Notes: generated by a model not told the origin, from the letters alone. A stretch of 64,000 bases of DNA from Methylobacillus rhizosphaerae (GCF_900187985.1 NZ_FZOA01000001.1:186001-250000); one strand, 5' to 3'; positions 35,973 to 45,266 are shown, counted from the first letter of the stretch. Translations and numbers: made by a program.

Positions 35973-36512
35973 GTGAACAAGAATATAGTGATGAGTGTTT
36001 TGCTGGTGGCGATGTTGGCTGCGTGCTCCAGCAAGGCTGTCAAAGAAACACCGCAAGCAGCGGTTGAGGACAAGAGTCCAGCAGTGTCACAAACGACTGG
36101 CGGCAATGAAACTGCAACCAGCGGAGTTTCTGACTCATCTCTGTCAAGCAACCCATTGACAGACCCCAATAACATCCTGTCCAAGCGTAGCGTGTATTTT
36201 GATTACGATAGCGATGCCATCAAGGCTGAATTCCGCCCATTGGTCGAGGCGCATGCGCAATACCTGAATTCACACAATAACGCTAAGGTCTTCCTGCAAG
36301 GTAACACCGATGATCGCGGCACACGTGAATACAACTTGTCCCTGGGTCAGCGTCGTGCAGTTGCTGTGAAGAAGGCATTGAATCTGCTGGGCGTGAAAGA
36401 TGCACAGATTGAAACTGTCAGCTTCGGCAAGGAAAAGGCCAATGGCGCTTGCAGCAGTGATTCTTGCTGGCAGCAGGATCGTCGTGTAGAGCTTCAATAC
36501 CAAGGCGAGTAA
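35973..36512 (+). CDS. pal: Peptidoglycan-associated lipoprotein Pal
   Basis: A 179-residue lipoprotein starting at a GTG after AAGGAGAG. The signal peptide ends in lipobox LAAC. A flexible linker (about 25-65) leads to an OmpA-like peptidoglycan-binding domain (YFDYDSDAIKAEFRP; GNTDDRGTREYNLSLGQRRA; about 68-179). An extra Cys pair (GACSSDSCW) lies near the C-terminus. It tethers the outer membrane to peptidoglycan. Three bases separate it from cpoB. Confidence 0.97.
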   Translation: MNKNIVMSVLLVAMLAACSSKAVKETPQAAVEDKSPAVSQTTGGNETATSGVSDSSLSSNPLTDPNNILSKRSVYFDYDSDAIKAEFRPLVEAHAQYLNSHNNAKVFLQGNTDDRGTREYNLSLGQRRAVAVKKALNLLGVKDAQIETVSFGKEKANGACSSDSCWQQDRRVELQYQGE

Positions 36513-36515
36513 GTT

Positions 36516-37340
36516 ATGATGCAGCGTTCACTGATTCTGGTTATGGTGGCAGTATTCTCGCTGCCTTTGTTTGCGCATGCCGCACTGTTCGGCGATGATG
36601 AGGCAAGAAAAAAAATCGCTGACCTGGAGCAGAAGGTGCAAACCCAGAGTCAGGAAACGCAAGCTGCATTGGTTGAGTTGAGAAAGAGCCAGCAAACCCT
36701 GGAAACAAGAAGCCAGGGTATGCTGGACCTGATGGGTCAGATTGACAAACTTAATCAGGAAATCAGCCGCCTCAAGGGTGAGCTGGAAGTTGCCAATCAC
36801 AATATAGAGAATGCACAGCAGCGTCAGCGTGATCTCTATGCCGATACTGATGGTCGTTTGCGTAAGCTGGAAGAAGGGGGCGCAGGTTCTGTAGCAGCGG
36901 CAAATACCATTACTGACGGGGAGTCAGTGGTCAATGATGACAATAATGCCAACCCGGAAGGAAGCGAACTGGATGCTGCCAATGCCCTGGCTGCATCAGG
37001 CAAATACAAAGAAGCGTTTGATGCCTATGGAAAATTCCTGCAGACACACCCGGCATCTCAGCAAGCACCGGATGCCATGTACGGTCTGGGAAGTACGCAG
37101 TTCTCACTGAAAAATTACAAAGCATCCATTAATACCCAGCAGAAGCTGATTAACCAGTATCCAAACAGCACAAAAGTGCCGGATGCCATGTACAGTATTG
37201 CAAATAGCCAGATCCAGTTGTCTGATGTGGATAACGCCAAGAAAACCTTGCGCAATCTGCTGGATAAATTTCCCAATCATGATCTGGCGCCCAGTGCAAA
37301 GCGCCGGCTTGATGTGCTGGACTCGATCAAGTCCAGATAG
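36516..37340 (+). CDS. cpoB: Cell division coordinator CpoB (YbgF)
   Basis: A 274-residue periplasmic protein with signal peptide (FSLPLFAHA, about residue 22), an N-terminal trimerising coiled coil (about 30-110) and C-terminal TPR repeats (about 150-270; ANALAASGKYKEAFDAYGKFLQTHP; AMYGLGSTQFSLKNYKASI). CpoB links Tol-Pal constriction to peptidoglycan synthesis by PBP1B. It is the last tol-pal gene, followed six bases later by queE. Confidence 0.95.
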   Translation: MMQRSLILVMVAVFSLPLFAHAALFGDDEARKKIADLEQKVQTQSQETQAALVELRKSQQTLETRSQGMLDLMGQIDKLNQEISRLKGELEVANHNIENAQQRQRDLYADTDGRLRKLEEGGAGSVAAANTITDGESVVNDDNNANPEGSELDAANALAASGKYKEAFDAYGKFLQTHPASQQAPDAMYGLGSTQFSLKNYKASINTQQKLINQYPNSTKVPDAMYSIANSQIQLSDVDNAKKTLRNLLDKFPNHDLAPSAKRRLDVLDSIKSR

Positions 37341-37345
37341 CTTCC

Positions 37346-37984
37346 GTGTTGCGTATTCATGAAATCTTCCACTCCCTGCAAGGGGAGTCGTCACGTGTAG
37401 GCCTGCCTACCGTTTTTGTGCGCCTGACAGGTTGCCCGATGCGCTGTGTCTACTGTGATACCGAATATGCGTTCAAAGGTGGCACCAACATGTCGCTGGA
37501 TGAAATCATGGCGCAGGTGGCGGGATATGGCGCGCGTTATGTCTGTGTGACAGGCGGGGAGCCGCTGGCGCAGAAAAAGGGTTGCCTGGCGCTGTTGCAA
37601 CGCCTGTGTGACGAAGGTTATGCGGTTTCGCTGGAAACTGGTGGGGCTGTTGCCACCGATGGCGTGGATGAACGTGTTGCCGTTATCCTGGATATCAAGA
37701 CGCCTGGTTCAGGGGAGCTGACCAATAACAAATGGGAAAACCTGCAACGCCTGAAGCCCAACGACGAAATCAAATTTGTGTTGTGCAGCCGCGAGGATTA
37801 TGACTGGGCCAAACAGTTGCTGGCAGAGCATGCACTCAATGAAAAGTGCCAGGTGATATTTTCTCCCGTGTTCAGCCAAGTCAAGCCCACAGATCTTGCA
37901 GACTGGGTGCTGGCAGATAAGCTGCCTGTGCGTATGCAGGTGCAGTTGCACAAAATCCTCTGGGGCGAGACCCCGGGCAAGTAA
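37346..37984 (+). CDS. queE: 7-carboxy-7-deazaguanine synthase
   Basis: A 212-residue radical-SAM enzyme in the queuosine pathway, converting 6-carboxytetrahydropterin to 7-carboxy-7-deazaguanine. The cluster motif is GCPMRCVYCDTEYAF (CxxxCxxC type, about residues 30-44), and CVTGGEPLAQ is the usual glycine-rich SAM segment. The start is a GTG (VLRIHEIFHSLQGESSRVG). It follows cpoB by six bases, a position common in Betaproteobacteria. Confidence 0.96.
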   Translation: MLRIHEIFHSLQGESSRVGLPTVFVRLTGCPMRCVYCDTEYAFKGGTNMSLDEIMAQVAGYGARYVCVTGGEPLAQKKGCLALLQRLCDEGYAVSLETGGAVATDGVDERVAVILDIKTPGSGELTNNKWENLQRLKPNDEIKFVLCSREDYDWAKQLLAEHALNEKCQVIFSPVFSQVKPTDLADWVLADKLPVRMQVQLHKILWGETPGK

Positions 37985-38035
37985 TATAGCTTGCTGTCGG
38001 CCTTGTGGCGGCAGTGGCTTTCGAGGAAAGAAATC

Positions 38036-38728
38036 ATGAGCAAGAAAGCGGTTGTGCTGTTATCTGGCGGACTTGATTCCGCTACGGTATTGGCTATCGC
38101 TCGCCATCAAGGCTATGAGGCGTATTGTCTGAGTCTTGATTATCATCAGCGCCACCGTGCCGAACTTGATGCGGCGCAACAGATTGTGACTGCCCTAGGG
38201 GCAGCCATGCACCGCACAGCTCAATTGGATCTTGCCATGTTTGGTGGTTCCGCCCTGACGGACGCCAGTATTGCTGTGCCGGAAATGCCCAGTGAAGGCA
38301 TCCCCATTACCTATGTGCCCGCACGGAATACCATCATGTTGTCTCTGGCGCTGGCCTGGGCAGAAGTGTTGGAGGCGCAGGATATCTTTATCGGCGTCAA
38401 TGCGCTGGATTATTCCGGCTATCCGGACTGCCGTGGTGAATACGTGCGTGCATTCCAGGATATGGCCAACCTGGCTACCAAAAGTGCTATCGAGGGCCGT
38501 ACCATTACCATTCATGCACCCTTGATCGACATGACCAAGGCGCAGATCGTGACGCAGGGAGTAGCTCTTGGTGTTGATTACAGCCTGACGGTATCCTGCT
38601 ATCAGGCTGACGAACGGGGAAGGGCGTGTGGCGTCTGTGATTCCTGCCGTTTGCGTCGGCAAGGATTTGTTGCTGCGGGGTTGGCGGACCCTACTCGGTA
38701 TGTTGAAACTGCAAATTTCGCAGAATAG
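38036..38728 (+). CDS. queC: 7-cyano-7-deazaguanine synthase
   Basis: A 230-residue ATP-pyrophosphatase-fold enzyme that makes preQ0 from 7-carboxy-7-deazaguanine, the step after QueE. The PP-loop is [17 protein letters not shown] at the N-terminus. The zinc site is the C-terminal cysteine cluster [21 protein letters not shown]. The ATG at 38,036 follows GAGGAAAG and gives the standard N-terminus; an in-frame upstream start is ignored. Confidence 0.97.
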   Translation: MSKKAVVLLSGGLDSATVLAIARHQGYEAYCLSLDYHQRHRAELDAAQQIVTALGAAMHRTAQLDLAMFGGSALTDASIAVPEMPSEGIPITYVPARNTIMLSLALAWAEVLEAQDIFIGVNALDYSGYPDCRGEYVRAFQDMANLATKSAIEGRTITIHAPLIDMTKAQIVTQGVALGVDYSLTVSCYQADERGRACGVCDSCRLRRQGFVAAGLADPTRYVETANFAE

Positions 38729-38730
38729 AC

Positions 38731-38760
38731 TTGCCAACAGTATAGAAAATAACGTAAAAT
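38731..38760 (+). promoter_or_regulatory. Probable promoter of rpsP-rimM-trmD-rplS
   Basis: TTGCCA (38,731-38,736) and TAAAAT (38,755-38,760) are 18 bases apart and lie 37 bases before the rpsP ATG, immediately after queC. This fits a sigma-70 promoter for the ribosomal gene cluster. Confidence 0.65.
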
Positions 38761-38797
38761 CCGCGCCTTTCTGTCTAGTTTAAAGAGAACCAAGATT

Positions 38798-39046
38798 ATG
38801 GTGATTATTCGTCTCGCCCGCGGTGGCGCGAAGAAGGCTCCGTTTTACAGCGTGGTTGTGGCTGATTCCCGTAATCGCCGTGACGGCCGTTTCATTGAGC
38901 GTGTAGGTTTTTACAACCCGTTGGCCAAGGAAGGCCAAGAGGGCTTGCGTCTTAACAGTGAGCGTCTTGCTTACTGGCAAGGTAATGGTGCGCAACTGTC
39001 CGAAACTGTTGCTCGCCTGGTTAAGCAGTCCCAAAAGTCTGCTTAA
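38798..39046 (+). CDS. rpsP: 30S ribosomal protein S16
   Basis: An 82-residue protein with the S16 N-terminus [25 protein letters not shown], followed by [14 protein letters not shown]. Normal length. First gene of the conserved rpsP-rimM-trmD-rplS operon. Confidence 0.98.
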   Translation: MVIIRLARGGAKKAPFYSVVVADSRNRRDGRFIERVGFYNPLAKEGQEGLRLNSERLAYWQGNGAQLSETVARLVKQSQKSA

Positions 39047-39079
39047 TGCAAAGCCGTTGAAAAACGGCGGCTATCAGTT

Positions 39080-39592
39080 GTGAGTGAATTGGTCATCATG
39101 GGGCGCATTGTCGCCCCTTATGGCGTTTATGGCTGGATCAAGGTTCTGCCAGATACCGAGTATATCGATAGCCTGTTTGAATATGGTCGCTGGATACTGG
39201 GGCGAGGTGACCCTACATGTCCTGAGCAGTGGCGGCCATATGAGGTTGAAAAGGCAAAGGTGCATAATGACCTTCTGCTGGTGAAGCTGAAAGGCATTGA
39301 TGACCGCGATGCGGCGTTTGCCTGTAAAGGCATGCAGGTCGCAGTGTATCGGGATGAATTGCCTGAGCCGGAAGATGGCGAGTATTACTGGTCGGACCTG
39401 ATCGGTTTGCAGGTACGCAACCAGGAAGGTGTGGATCTTGGTCGGGTTGTAGATGTGTTTGCCACTGGCGCCAATGATGTCATTGTGCTCCAGGGCGATC
39501 GTGAACGCTTATTGCCTTTTGTCGGCCAGGTGGTGCTTGAGGTGGATATCGCAAGTAAAACCATGTTGGTGGATTGGGATGCCGAGTTTTGA
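39080..39592 (+). CDS. rimM: 16S rRNA processing protein RimM
   Basis: A 170-residue ribosome maturation factor that assists 30S head assembly. The N-terminal RimM domain ([16 protein letters not shown], about 6-85) and C-terminal PRC-barrel ([11 protein letters not shown] through [12 protein letters not shown], about 98-168) are visible. The start is a GTG at 39,080. Confidence 0.96.
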   Translation: MSELVIMGRIVAPYGVYGWIKVLPDTEYIDSLFEYGRWILGRGDPTCPEQWRPYEVEKAKVHNDLLLVKLKGIDDRDAAFACKGMQVAVYRDELPEPEDGEYYWSDLIGLQVRNQEGVDLGRVVDVFATGANDVIVLQGDRERLLPFVGQVVLEVDIASKTMLVDWDAEF

Positions 39593-39624
39593 GCGAGGCT
39601 GGCGACACGCAGGAAAAGCAAGCC

Positions 39625-40383
39625 ATGCAATTTGATGTGGTGACGCTGTTCCCCGAAATGTTTGATGCCTTGACTAAGTTTGGAATCAGTTCGCGGGCAC
39701 AGGAACGCGGGATTTATGAGCTGGCGTTGTGGAATCCGCGCGATTTCACCACAGACAATTACCGTACCATAGACGACAGGCCATATGGTGGTGGCCCCGG
39801 AATGGTTATGCTGGCGGAGCCGCTGGAAAAAGCGATTGCGGCGGCAAGAGCCCGGCAGCAATCACGTGGGATAGAGAATTCCAAAGTGATTCACCTGTCA
39901 CCGCAGGGCACCCCGCTCAAGCATGAGCATGTGATGCAATTGAAGGAAATGCCGGGATTGATATTCCTGGCAAGCCGTTATGAAGGTGTGGATGAGCGCT
40001 TGCTTTCTACGCTGGTAGATGAAGAATACTCGATCGGCGACTATGTATTGTCTGGCGGTGAAATTCCCGCCATGGTGATACTGGATGCGATCATCAGGCA
40101 GTTGCCCGGTAGCCTGGGCGATGCCGTTTCGGCAGAGGAGGATTCCTTTGCCGATGGTTTGCTGGATTGTCCGCATTACACTCGACCAGAGGAATATGCG
40201 GGGCAAAAGGTGCCGGAAATATTGCTTTCCGGCAATCATGCCAAGATCAAGCGTTGGCGGTTGAAGCAATCGCTGGCGCGAACCCGGGCAAGACGCCCGG
40301 ACTTATTGGCCGCAAGGTCGTTGACGAAAGAGGAATCTCGGCTGCTCGCAGAAATAGAGCAGGAACAAGATTCCCATAACTAA
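39625..40383 (+). CDS. trmD: tRNA (guanine-N1-)-methyltransferase TrmD
   Basis: A 252-residue knotted SPOUT methyltransferase that makes m1G37 in tRNAs. [16 protein letters not shown] is the standard N-terminus, so the ATG at 39,625 is chosen over an upstream in-frame ATG within rimM. The SAM-binding knot includes [12 protein letters not shown] and [15 protein letters not shown]. It sits 13 bases before rplS. Confidence 0.97.
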   Translation: MQFDVVTLFPEMFDALTKFGISSRAQERGIYELALWNPRDFTTDNYRTIDDRPYGGGPGMVMLAEPLEKAIAAARARQQSRGIENSKVIHLSPQGTPLKHEHVMQLKEMPGLIFLASRYEGVDERLLSTLVDEEYSIGDYVLSGGEIPAMVILDAIIRQLPGSLGDAVSAEEDSFADGLLDCPHYTRPEEYAGQKVPEILLSGNHAKIKRWRLKQSLARTRARRPDLLAARSLTKEESRLLAEIEQEQDSHN

Positions 40384-40396
40384 AAGGAAGCAAGAA

Positions 40397-40783
40397 ATGG
40401 CTGATATTATCAAGCAATTGGAACAGGAAGAAATTGCCCGTCTCGGCAAGACTATCCCTTCTTTCGCCCCTGGTGACACCGTGGTTGTCGGTGTGAACGT
40501 GGTTGAAGGTACGCGTAAGCGTGTGCAGGCATACGAAGGCGTTGTTATTGCCATCCGTAACCGCGGCCTGAACTCCTCCTTCATTGTGCGCAAGATTTCT
40601 TCCGGTGAAGGCGTTGAGCGTACTTTCCAGACTTACTCTCCACTGATCGCCAGCATTGACGTGAAACGTCGTGGTGACGTTCGCCGCAGCAAGCTGTACT
40701 ACTTGCGTGAGCGTTCCGGTAAGTCCGCACGTATCAAGGAAAAGCTGCAACTGCGCAAAGAAACACCAAGCAGCGCAGAATAA
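40397..40783 (+). CDS. rplS: 50S ribosomal protein L19
   Basis: A 128-residue L19 with [40 protein letters not shown] and the C-terminal [20 protein letters not shown]. Last gene of its operon, followed by a strong terminator. Confidence 0.98.
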   Translation: MADIIKQLEQEEIARLGKTIPSFAPGDTVVVGVNVVEGTRKRVQAYEGVVIAIRNRGLNSSFIVRKISSGEGVERTFQTYSPLIASIDVKRRGDVRRSKLYYLRERSGKSARIKEKLQLRKETPSSAE

Positions 40784-40805
40784 ACTGCTGAGTTACTGCA
40801 CAGTA

Positions 40806-40834
40806 AAAAAAGCCCCGTACGCCGGGGCTTTTTT
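40806..40834 (+). terminator. Bidirectional rho-independent terminator after rplS
   Basis: AGCCCCG pairs with CGGGGCT around TACGC; the stem is preceded by a run of A and followed by a run of T, so it can work in both directions. Confidence 0.93.
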
Positions 40835-40879
40835 ATGTCTGCTGTATTTGTTTGAGTACATGCATCGCTTTGTTCTAGA

Positions 40880-41377
40880 ATGCCTGTCATGAGCTCACAC
40901 CATGCTAGCGAATTTGATGCTGTCATCACTGCGCCTTTCGGCGCTATTGGTATCAATGTTGCCGATGAATACGTCACAGGCATGAGGCTGATTTCCAGTC
41001 CGCTGTCTCCACATTGTCCTGCGCAGCCATTCGCGCAATATGTTGCGCTACAGATTCAACAGTATCTAGATAATACGGACCATGTGCTGGATGTGCCGTA
41101 TATCATGCAGGGTACTCCATTCCAGAAGCGCGTCTGGCGCGCCATGATGGAAATCCCGCTGGGGCAGGTGTGGACATATAGTGAGCTTGCCACGCGCGTG
41201 GCTTCTGGCCCCAGGGCGGTTGCCAATGTCTGTGGCGCCAACCATCTGCCTTTGCTGATACCTTGTCATCGTATTGTGGCCAAGAGCGGCATTGGCGGCT
41301 TCATGAAGAATGACAAGCATGGCCTGGACGTCAAGCGTTGGCTGTTGCAGCACGAACATGTCAATGCATACAGCTGA
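40880..41377 (+). CDS. ogt: Methylated-DNA--protein-cysteine S-methyltransferase
   Basis: A 165-residue suicide DNA-repair protein that removes the O6-methyl group of guanine. The acceptor cysteine lies in LPLLIPCHRIV, preceded by the helix-turn-helix GQVWTYSELATRVASGPRAVANVCGANH. The N-terminal domain is short, so it is Ogt-type and not an Ada fusion. An ATG at 40,889 is an alternative start. The xerD start lies inside its 3' end. Confidence 0.93.
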   Translation: MPVMSSHHASEFDAVITAPFGAIGINVADEYVTGMRLISSPLSPHCPAQPFAQYVALQIQQYLDNTDHVLDVPYIMQGTPFQKRVWRAMMEIPLGQVWTYSELATRVASGPRAVANVCGANHLPLLIPCHRIVAKSGIGGFMKNDKHGLDVKRWLLQHEHVNAYS

Positions 41378-42257
41378 AGCGCTGCTTGATCATTTTCAGG
41401 ATCATGTCTGGTTGGAAGATGGATTAGCCAAGAACACCCTTTCCAGCTACCGGCAGGACCTGTCAGGATTCGCAGGCTGGCTGCAGGAAAAGCGCAGTAA
41501 AACCATGCTGGAAGTGACGGCGGGTGATATTCAGGCCTACATCGCCTTTCGTTTCCCGCAGAGCAAACCACGAAGCATCAGCCGCCTGATTGCCAGCCTG
41601 CGCCGTTTCTACCGCTTCGCCCTGCGCGAATCACTTGTCAGCCTTGATCCCAGCCTGCATATCGAAACACCCAAATTGCCACGCTCATTGCCCAAAAGCC
41701 TGAGCGAAGAAGATGTAGACCGCCTGATCGAGGCGCCTGATACCAATACCAACCTCGGTCTGCGTGATCGTGCCATGCTGGAAACCCTCTATGCTACCGG
41801 TTTGCGCGTATCTGAACTCGTGGGTATGCAAGTCACGGAATTAAGCTTGAGTGACGGTGTGGTGCGCGTGACCGGCAAAGGTAGCAAAACCCGCCTCGTA
41901 CCATTAGGGGAACAGGCAGTGGAATGGCTCACACACTATCTATCCGAAGGTCGCCACGCCATTCTGCAGCAGCGCCTCAGTGATCATCTCTTTGTCACCC
42001 AACGCGGCGACGGCATGACTCGTCAGGCATTCTGGTATCTCATCAAGCGTTACGCCGCGTATGCCGGCATCACCACCCACCTTTCCCCTCACGTCCTGCG
42101 TCATGCCTTCGCCACCCACCTGCTCAACCACGGTGCGGACCTCAGGGTCGTGCAAATGCTGCTCGGCCACGCTGATATCTCCACTACGCAAATCTACACC
42201 CACGTCGCGCGCGAGCGCCTGAAGCAACTACACCAGATGCATCATCCGCGCGGGTAA
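41358..42257 (+). CDS. xerD: Site-specific tyrosine recombinase XerD
   Basis: A 299-residue tyrosine recombinase of normal XerD length. The N-terminal SAM-like DNA-binding domain (about 5-90) starts LLDHFQDHVWLEDGLAKNTLSSYRQDL. The catalytic residues are in ATGLRVSELVGM (Arg), SPHVLRHAFATHLLNHGADLRVVQMLLGHADISTTQIYTHV (His, Arg, His and Tyr nucleophile). It resolves chromosome dimers at dif with XerC and FtsK. It overlaps ogt by 20 bases. Confidence 0.95.
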   Translation: MSMHTAEALLDHFQDHVWLEDGLAKNTLSSYRQDLSGFAGWLQEKRSKTMLEVTAGDIQAYIAFRFPQSKPRSISRLIASLRRFYRFALRESLVSLDPSLHIETPKLPRSLPKSLSEEDVDRLIEAPDTNTNLGLRDRAMLETLYATGLRVSELVGMQVTELSLSDGVVRVTGKGSKTRLVPLGEQAVEWLTHYLSEGRHAILQQRLSDHLFVTQRGDGMTRQAFWYLIKRYAAYAGITTHLSPHVLRHAFATHLLNHGADLRVVQMLLGHADISTTQIYTHVARERLKQLHQMHHPRG

Positions 42258-42617
42258 TTAGTCGGTTTTTCTTCCCCGCTCTATCACTACTCCCAGCGCC
42301 TTCAACCCCGGTAATATGCCCGGCTTGGCGACCTTGATCTTGACCCAGGGGGAGTTGAATTCCTGCAGGATGAGTTGGCAAATGTGTTCCGCCAGGGCTT
42401 CTACCAGTTTGAATGAGCGTTCTGCCAAGGTTTCGCGGATGCGGGCGACAACTACGCCGTAATCTATGGTGTCTGTGATGTCGTCAGTCTGGCAGGAGCC
42501 GCTGTCGGGCATGGCGATTTCGATATCGAGGACGATGGTCTGGGCGGTCAGGCGTTCCCAGTCGGGGACGCCGAGGTGGGTTTGTACTTTGACTTCGCTG
42601 AGAAAGATAATGTCCAT
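42258..42617 (-). CDS. folB: Dihydroneopterin aldolase
   Basis: A 119-residue folate-synthesis enzyme that splits dihydroneopterin to 6-hydroxymethyl-dihydropterin and glycolaldehyde. Motifs are VQTHLGVPDWER, DTIDYGVVVARI and FKLVEALAEHICQLIL. The ATG at 42,617 gives the standard start MDIIFLSEVKV; the longer open frame is not used. It is convergent and abutting with xerD and divergent from plsY. Confidence 0.93.
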   Translation of the reverse strand: MDIIFLSEVKVQTHLGVPDWERLTAQTIVLDIEIAMPDSGSCQTDDITDTIDYGVVVARIRETLAERSFKLVEALAEHICQLILQEFNSPWVKIKVAKPGILPGLKALGVVIERGRKTD

Positions 42618-42681
42618 GAGTGAATCTGCTTTAAGGCCGCGAGGCTGGTAGAATATAGTATCCAATTTTAATCCAATTCTC

Positions 42682-43272
42682 ATGAATACCGCAGTTTTCA
42701 TCATTCTTGCTTATCTTCTGGGTTCTGTTTCGTTCGGGATTCTGGTCAGTCGCGCATTTGGTTTGCCTGATCCGCGCACGGTGGGTTCTGGTAATCCGGG
42801 TGCGACCAATGTGTTGCGCAGCGGTAAAAAGCTGGCGGCTTTACTGACTTTGCTGGGCGATGCGGCCAAGGGTTGGTTGCCGGTATGGCTGGCGCAGGTG
42901 TACGGGTTGGAAATCGGGGTGGTGTGCTGGATTGCCTTGGCGGTATTCCTTGGGCACTTGTATCCAGTGTTTTACCGCTTCAAGGGCGGTAAAGGCGTTG
43001 CTACTGCGCTGGGCGTGCTGCTGGCATTTTCACCGCTCTTGGCTGGATTGACGTTGCTGAGCTGGATTGTTATTTTTGCGCTGACCAGGTTTTCCTCGTT
43101 GGCAGCGTTGACGGCTGCTGTGCTTGCTCCGGGTTTTGCCTGGTGGTTATTGTTGCCGATTCAGTACATCTTGGTGGTGTTTGTGTTGTCGCTGCTGCTG
43201 ATCTGGCGTCACCGCGGCAATATCCGCAAGCTGCTGGATGGTACTGAGTCAGGCTTCGGCAAGAAATCCTGA
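42682..43272 (+). CDS. plsY: Glycerol-3-phosphate acyltransferase PlsY
   Basis: A 196-residue inner-membrane protein with about five hydrophobic segments. The three conserved motifs are LLGSVSFGILVSRAFGLPDPR, GSGNPGATNVLRSGKKLAALLTLLGDAAKGWLPV and FLGHLYPVFYRFKGGKGVATALGV. It acylates glycerol-3-phosphate from acyl-phosphate, the first step in phospholipid synthesis. Divergent from folB across a 64-base gap. Confidence 0.96.
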   Translation: MNTAVFIILAYLLGSVSFGILVSRAFGLPDPRTVGSGNPGATNVLRSGKKLAALLTLLGDAAKGWLPVWLAQVYGLEIGVVCWIALAVFLGHLYPVFYRFKGGKGVATALGVLLAFSPLLAGLTLLSWIVIFALTRFSSLAALTAAVLAPGFAWWLLLPIQYILVVFVLSLLLIWRHRGNIRKLLDGTESGFGKKS

Positions 43273-43338
43273 TTGCGGCAACGCTTTCAATGGCTACTGT
43301 CATGCCGGGTGTGTGCGGTATTGCCGCATACCCACGGA

Positions 43339-43359
43339 ATCCCGGCTCAAGGCCGGGAT
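43339..43359. terminator. Hairpin between plsY and tsaD
   Basis: ATCCCGGC pairs perfectly with GCCGGGAT around TCAAG, following a second hairpin (TGCGG/CCGCA, about 43,315-43,329). They lie between convergent genes plsY and tsaD. There is no U-run on either side, so a factor-assisted or structural terminator is more likely than a classical one. Confidence 0.5.
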
Positions 43360-43363
43360 AACA

Positions 43364-43414
43364 TCAAGGCTTGGCAGAGTGACTCAAGGCTTGGCAGAGT
43401 GACTCAAGGCTTGG
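43364..43414. repeat. 20-bp tandem repeat, 2.5 copies, reaching into the tsaD stop
   Basis: TCAAGGCTTGGCAGAGTGAC occurs at 43,364-43,383 and 43,384-43,403, and its first 11 bases again at 43,404-43,414. The third, partial copy contains the tsaD stop codon and last codons (ACC AAG CCT TGA on the minus strand). The other copies therefore duplicate the gene's 3' end outside the reading frame. Confidence 0.85.
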
Positions 43415-44426
43415 TCAGTTCAGCCAAATCCCAGCGCGGCCTGACGGTGAAGCTGTGGTCGCTTTCCTGCATTTTTTGTTGCATGCGCATCGCGCCCGCA
43501 AAGGCAATCATGGCGCCATTGTCGGTGCAGAATTCCAGCCTGGGATAATGCACATGGTAGTGCCTGCGCCTGGCAGCTTCGTTGAGGCGTTCCCGTAGTC
43601 TGGCATTGGCACCCACACCGCCGGAAACGATCAATTGCTTCATACCTGTTTTGCGCAGGGCGTCCATACATTTCTTGGTGAGCACTTCTGTCACCGCTTC
43701 CTGGAATTCGTAAGCGATATTGGCGCGGGCGGTATCGTCCAACGTGTCTCTCTGTTGGTTGACCAGGGTCAGCACGGCGGTTTTCAGGCCGCTGAAGCTA
43801 AAGTTGAGGTCGCCGCTGTTGAGCATGGGGCGGGGCAGTTGATATGTGCCTGCCTGGCCTTGTGCTGCGAGTTTTGAGACAGCTGGGCCGCCGGGGTAAC
43901 TCAGGCCGAGCAGTTTTGCGGTTTTATCGAAGGCTTCGCCGGCAGCGTCATCCAAGGTGTCACCTAATAATTCATAGTCTCCGATTGCGGATACTCGCAT
44001 CAATTGCGTGTGTCCGCCGGAAACCAGCAGAGCGACAAAAGGAAATTCTGGTGGATCGGGCTCAAGCAAGGGGGCGAGCAGGTGGCCTTCGAGGTGATGT
44101 ACGCCAATAGTGGGCAGATTGAGGCTGAATGCCAGCGATTCGGCAATACTGGTGCCGACCAGCAAGGCGCCGGACAGGCCGGGTCCTTGAGTGTAGGCGA
44201 TACCATCAATGTCCTGCAGCGATTTTCCGGCAGTTTCGAGCACATGCCGTGTCAAGGGCAGGGCGCGGCGGATGTGGTCGCGGGATGCCAACTCAGGGAC
44301 GACACCGCCATAGGCAGCATGCATGTCGATCTGGGAGTGCAACGCATGGGAAAGCAAGCCCTGTTCAGTGTCGTACAGTGCCAGGCCGGTTTCATCGCAG
44401 GAAGATTCAACGCCAAGGATTAACAT
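43404..44426 (-). CDS. tsaD: tRNA N6-adenosine threonylcarbamoyltransferase TsaD
   Basis: A 340-residue protein of the Kae1/TsaD family that transfers threonylcarbamoyl to A37 of tRNAs with TsaB, C and E. Motifs are [19 protein letters not shown], the metal-binding [15 protein letters not shown], and [11 protein letters not shown]. Length and start are normal. It is convergent with plsY and divergent from rpsU. Confidence 0.97.
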   Translation of the reverse strand: MLILGVESSCDETGLALYDTEQGLLSHALHSQIDMHAAYGGVVPELASRDHIRRALPLTRHVLETAGKSLQDIDGIAYTQGPGLSGALLVGTSIAESLAFSLNLPTIGVHHLEGHLLAPLLEPDPPEFPFVALLVSGGHTQLMRVSAIGDYELLGDTLDDAAGEAFDKTAKLLGLSYPGGPAVSKLAAQGQAGTYQLPRPMLNSGDLNFSFSGLKTAVLTLVNQQRDTLDDTARANIAYEFQEAVTEVLTKKCMDALRKTGMKQLIVSGGVGANARLRERLNEAARRRHYHVHYPRLEFCTDNGAMIAFAGAMRMQQKMQESDHSFTVRPRWDLAELTKP

Positions 44427-44443
44427 AAGTTTTTCAGATAATG

Positions 44444-44472
44444 TTGATAAAACAATAATGAGGCGCTAGAAT
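44444..44472 (+). promoter_or_regulatory. Sigma-70 promoter of rpsU-yqeY-dnaG-rpoD
   Basis: TTGATA (44,444-44,449) and TAGAAT (44,467-44,472) are separated by exactly 17 bases and lie 41 bases before rpsU, in the space divergent from tsaD. This fits the promoter of the macromolecular synthesis operon. Confidence 0.78.
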
Positions 44473-44513
44473 AGCAAACTTTTTCACCCTTTCTCAAAGG
44501 TAAAGTGATTTAA

Positions 44514-44726
44514 ATGTCTAGCGTACGTGTAAAAGAGAACGAGCCGTTTGACGTGGCTCTGCGCCGTTTCAAGCGCATGATTGAAAAGACTGGCCTTCTG
44601 ACTGACTTGCGTGCGCGTGAGTTCTACGAAAAGCCTACATGGGAGCGCAAGCGTAAGGCTGCTGCTGCCGTTAAGCGTCATTATCGTCGTATCCGCAACC
44701 AGACTCTGCCTGCTAAGCTTTACTAA
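44514..44726 (+). CDS. rpsU: 30S ribosomal protein S21
   Basis: A 70-residue S21 with [18 protein letters not shown] and a basic C-terminus ([17 protein letters not shown]). First gene of the rpsU-yqeY-dnaG-rpoD cluster. Confidence 0.98.
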   Translation: MSSVRVKENEPFDVALRRFKRMIEKTGLLTDLRAREFYEKPTWERKRKAAAAVKRHYRRIRNQTLPAKLY

Positions 44727-44744
44727 GCAGCTGGTTATTCTGCT

Positions 44745-45191
44745 GTGACGATCAAGGTACAACTTGCCGAAGACATGAAAGCCGCGATGCGTGCCAAAGA
44801 TAGTGCGCGTCTCGGGGCGATTCGTCTTTTGCAGGCTGCCATCAAGCAGCGCGAAGTGGATGAGCGGATTGAGTTGAACGATAGCCAGGTGATTGAGGCG
44901 ATCGAGAAAATGCTCAAGCAGCGTCGTGATTCCATTTCTCAGTATGAAGCAGCTAATCGCCAGGATCTGGCTGATGTGGAAAAGTTTGAAGTCTCTGTAC
45001 TGCAGACGTATCTGCCAGCAGCGCTTACTGATGACGAGGTCAATGCCATCATTGATGGTGTCATCGCTGAAACTGGTGCCAATGGTATCAAGGATATGGG
45101 TAAGGTAATGGCGGCTGTAAAGCCAAAAGTGCTGGGCCGTGCCGATATGGGCAAAATTTCAGGGTTGATCAAGTCCAGGCTTGGTGCTTGA
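44745..45191 (+). CDS. GatB/YqeY domain protein
   Basis: A 148-residue YqeY-type protein with a helical domain like that of the C-terminal tail of GatB. Features are LAEDMKAAMRAKDSARLGAIRLLQAAIKQREVDER and DMGKVMAAVKPKVLGRADMGKISGLIKSRL. The start is a GTG at 44,745. Function is unknown; the family may bind tRNA. It is typically placed between rpsU and dnaG in Betaproteobacteria. Confidence 0.93.
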   Translation: MTIKVQLAEDMKAAMRAKDSARLGAIRLLQAAIKQREVDERIELNDSQVIEAIEKMLKQRRDSISQYEAANRQDLADVEKFEVSVLQTYLPAALTDDEVNAIIDGVIAETGANGIKDMGKVMAAVKPKVLGRADMGKISGLIKSRLGA

Positions 45192-45215
45192 AATAGTTGT
45201 GCAATTAGTCATTAG

Positions 45216-45247
45216 AAAAGGAGCTTCTGGCTCCTTTTTTGTTTTTT
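45216..45247 (+). terminator. Rho-independent terminator or attenuator before dnaG
   Basis: AAAGGAGC pairs with GCTCCTTT around TTCTG, followed by TTTTTG and a second T-run. It lies between yqeY and dnaG, inside the macromolecular synthesis cluster, so it may attenuate instead of stop transcription and keep primase levels below those of S21. Confidence 0.85.
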
Positions 45248-45266
45248 TCGGCTATTATTTCCACTC

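Noticed and set aside
43364..43414. Possible short CRISPR-like array at tsaD end
   Set aside because: Copies are directly adjacent with no spacers, and there are no cas genes in the window.
45216..45247. Treating dnaG as a separate transcription unit because of the preceding terminator
   Set aside because: An internal terminator or attenuator before dnaG is common in the macromolecular synthesis operon; no consensus promoter is visible in the 20 bases before dnaG.
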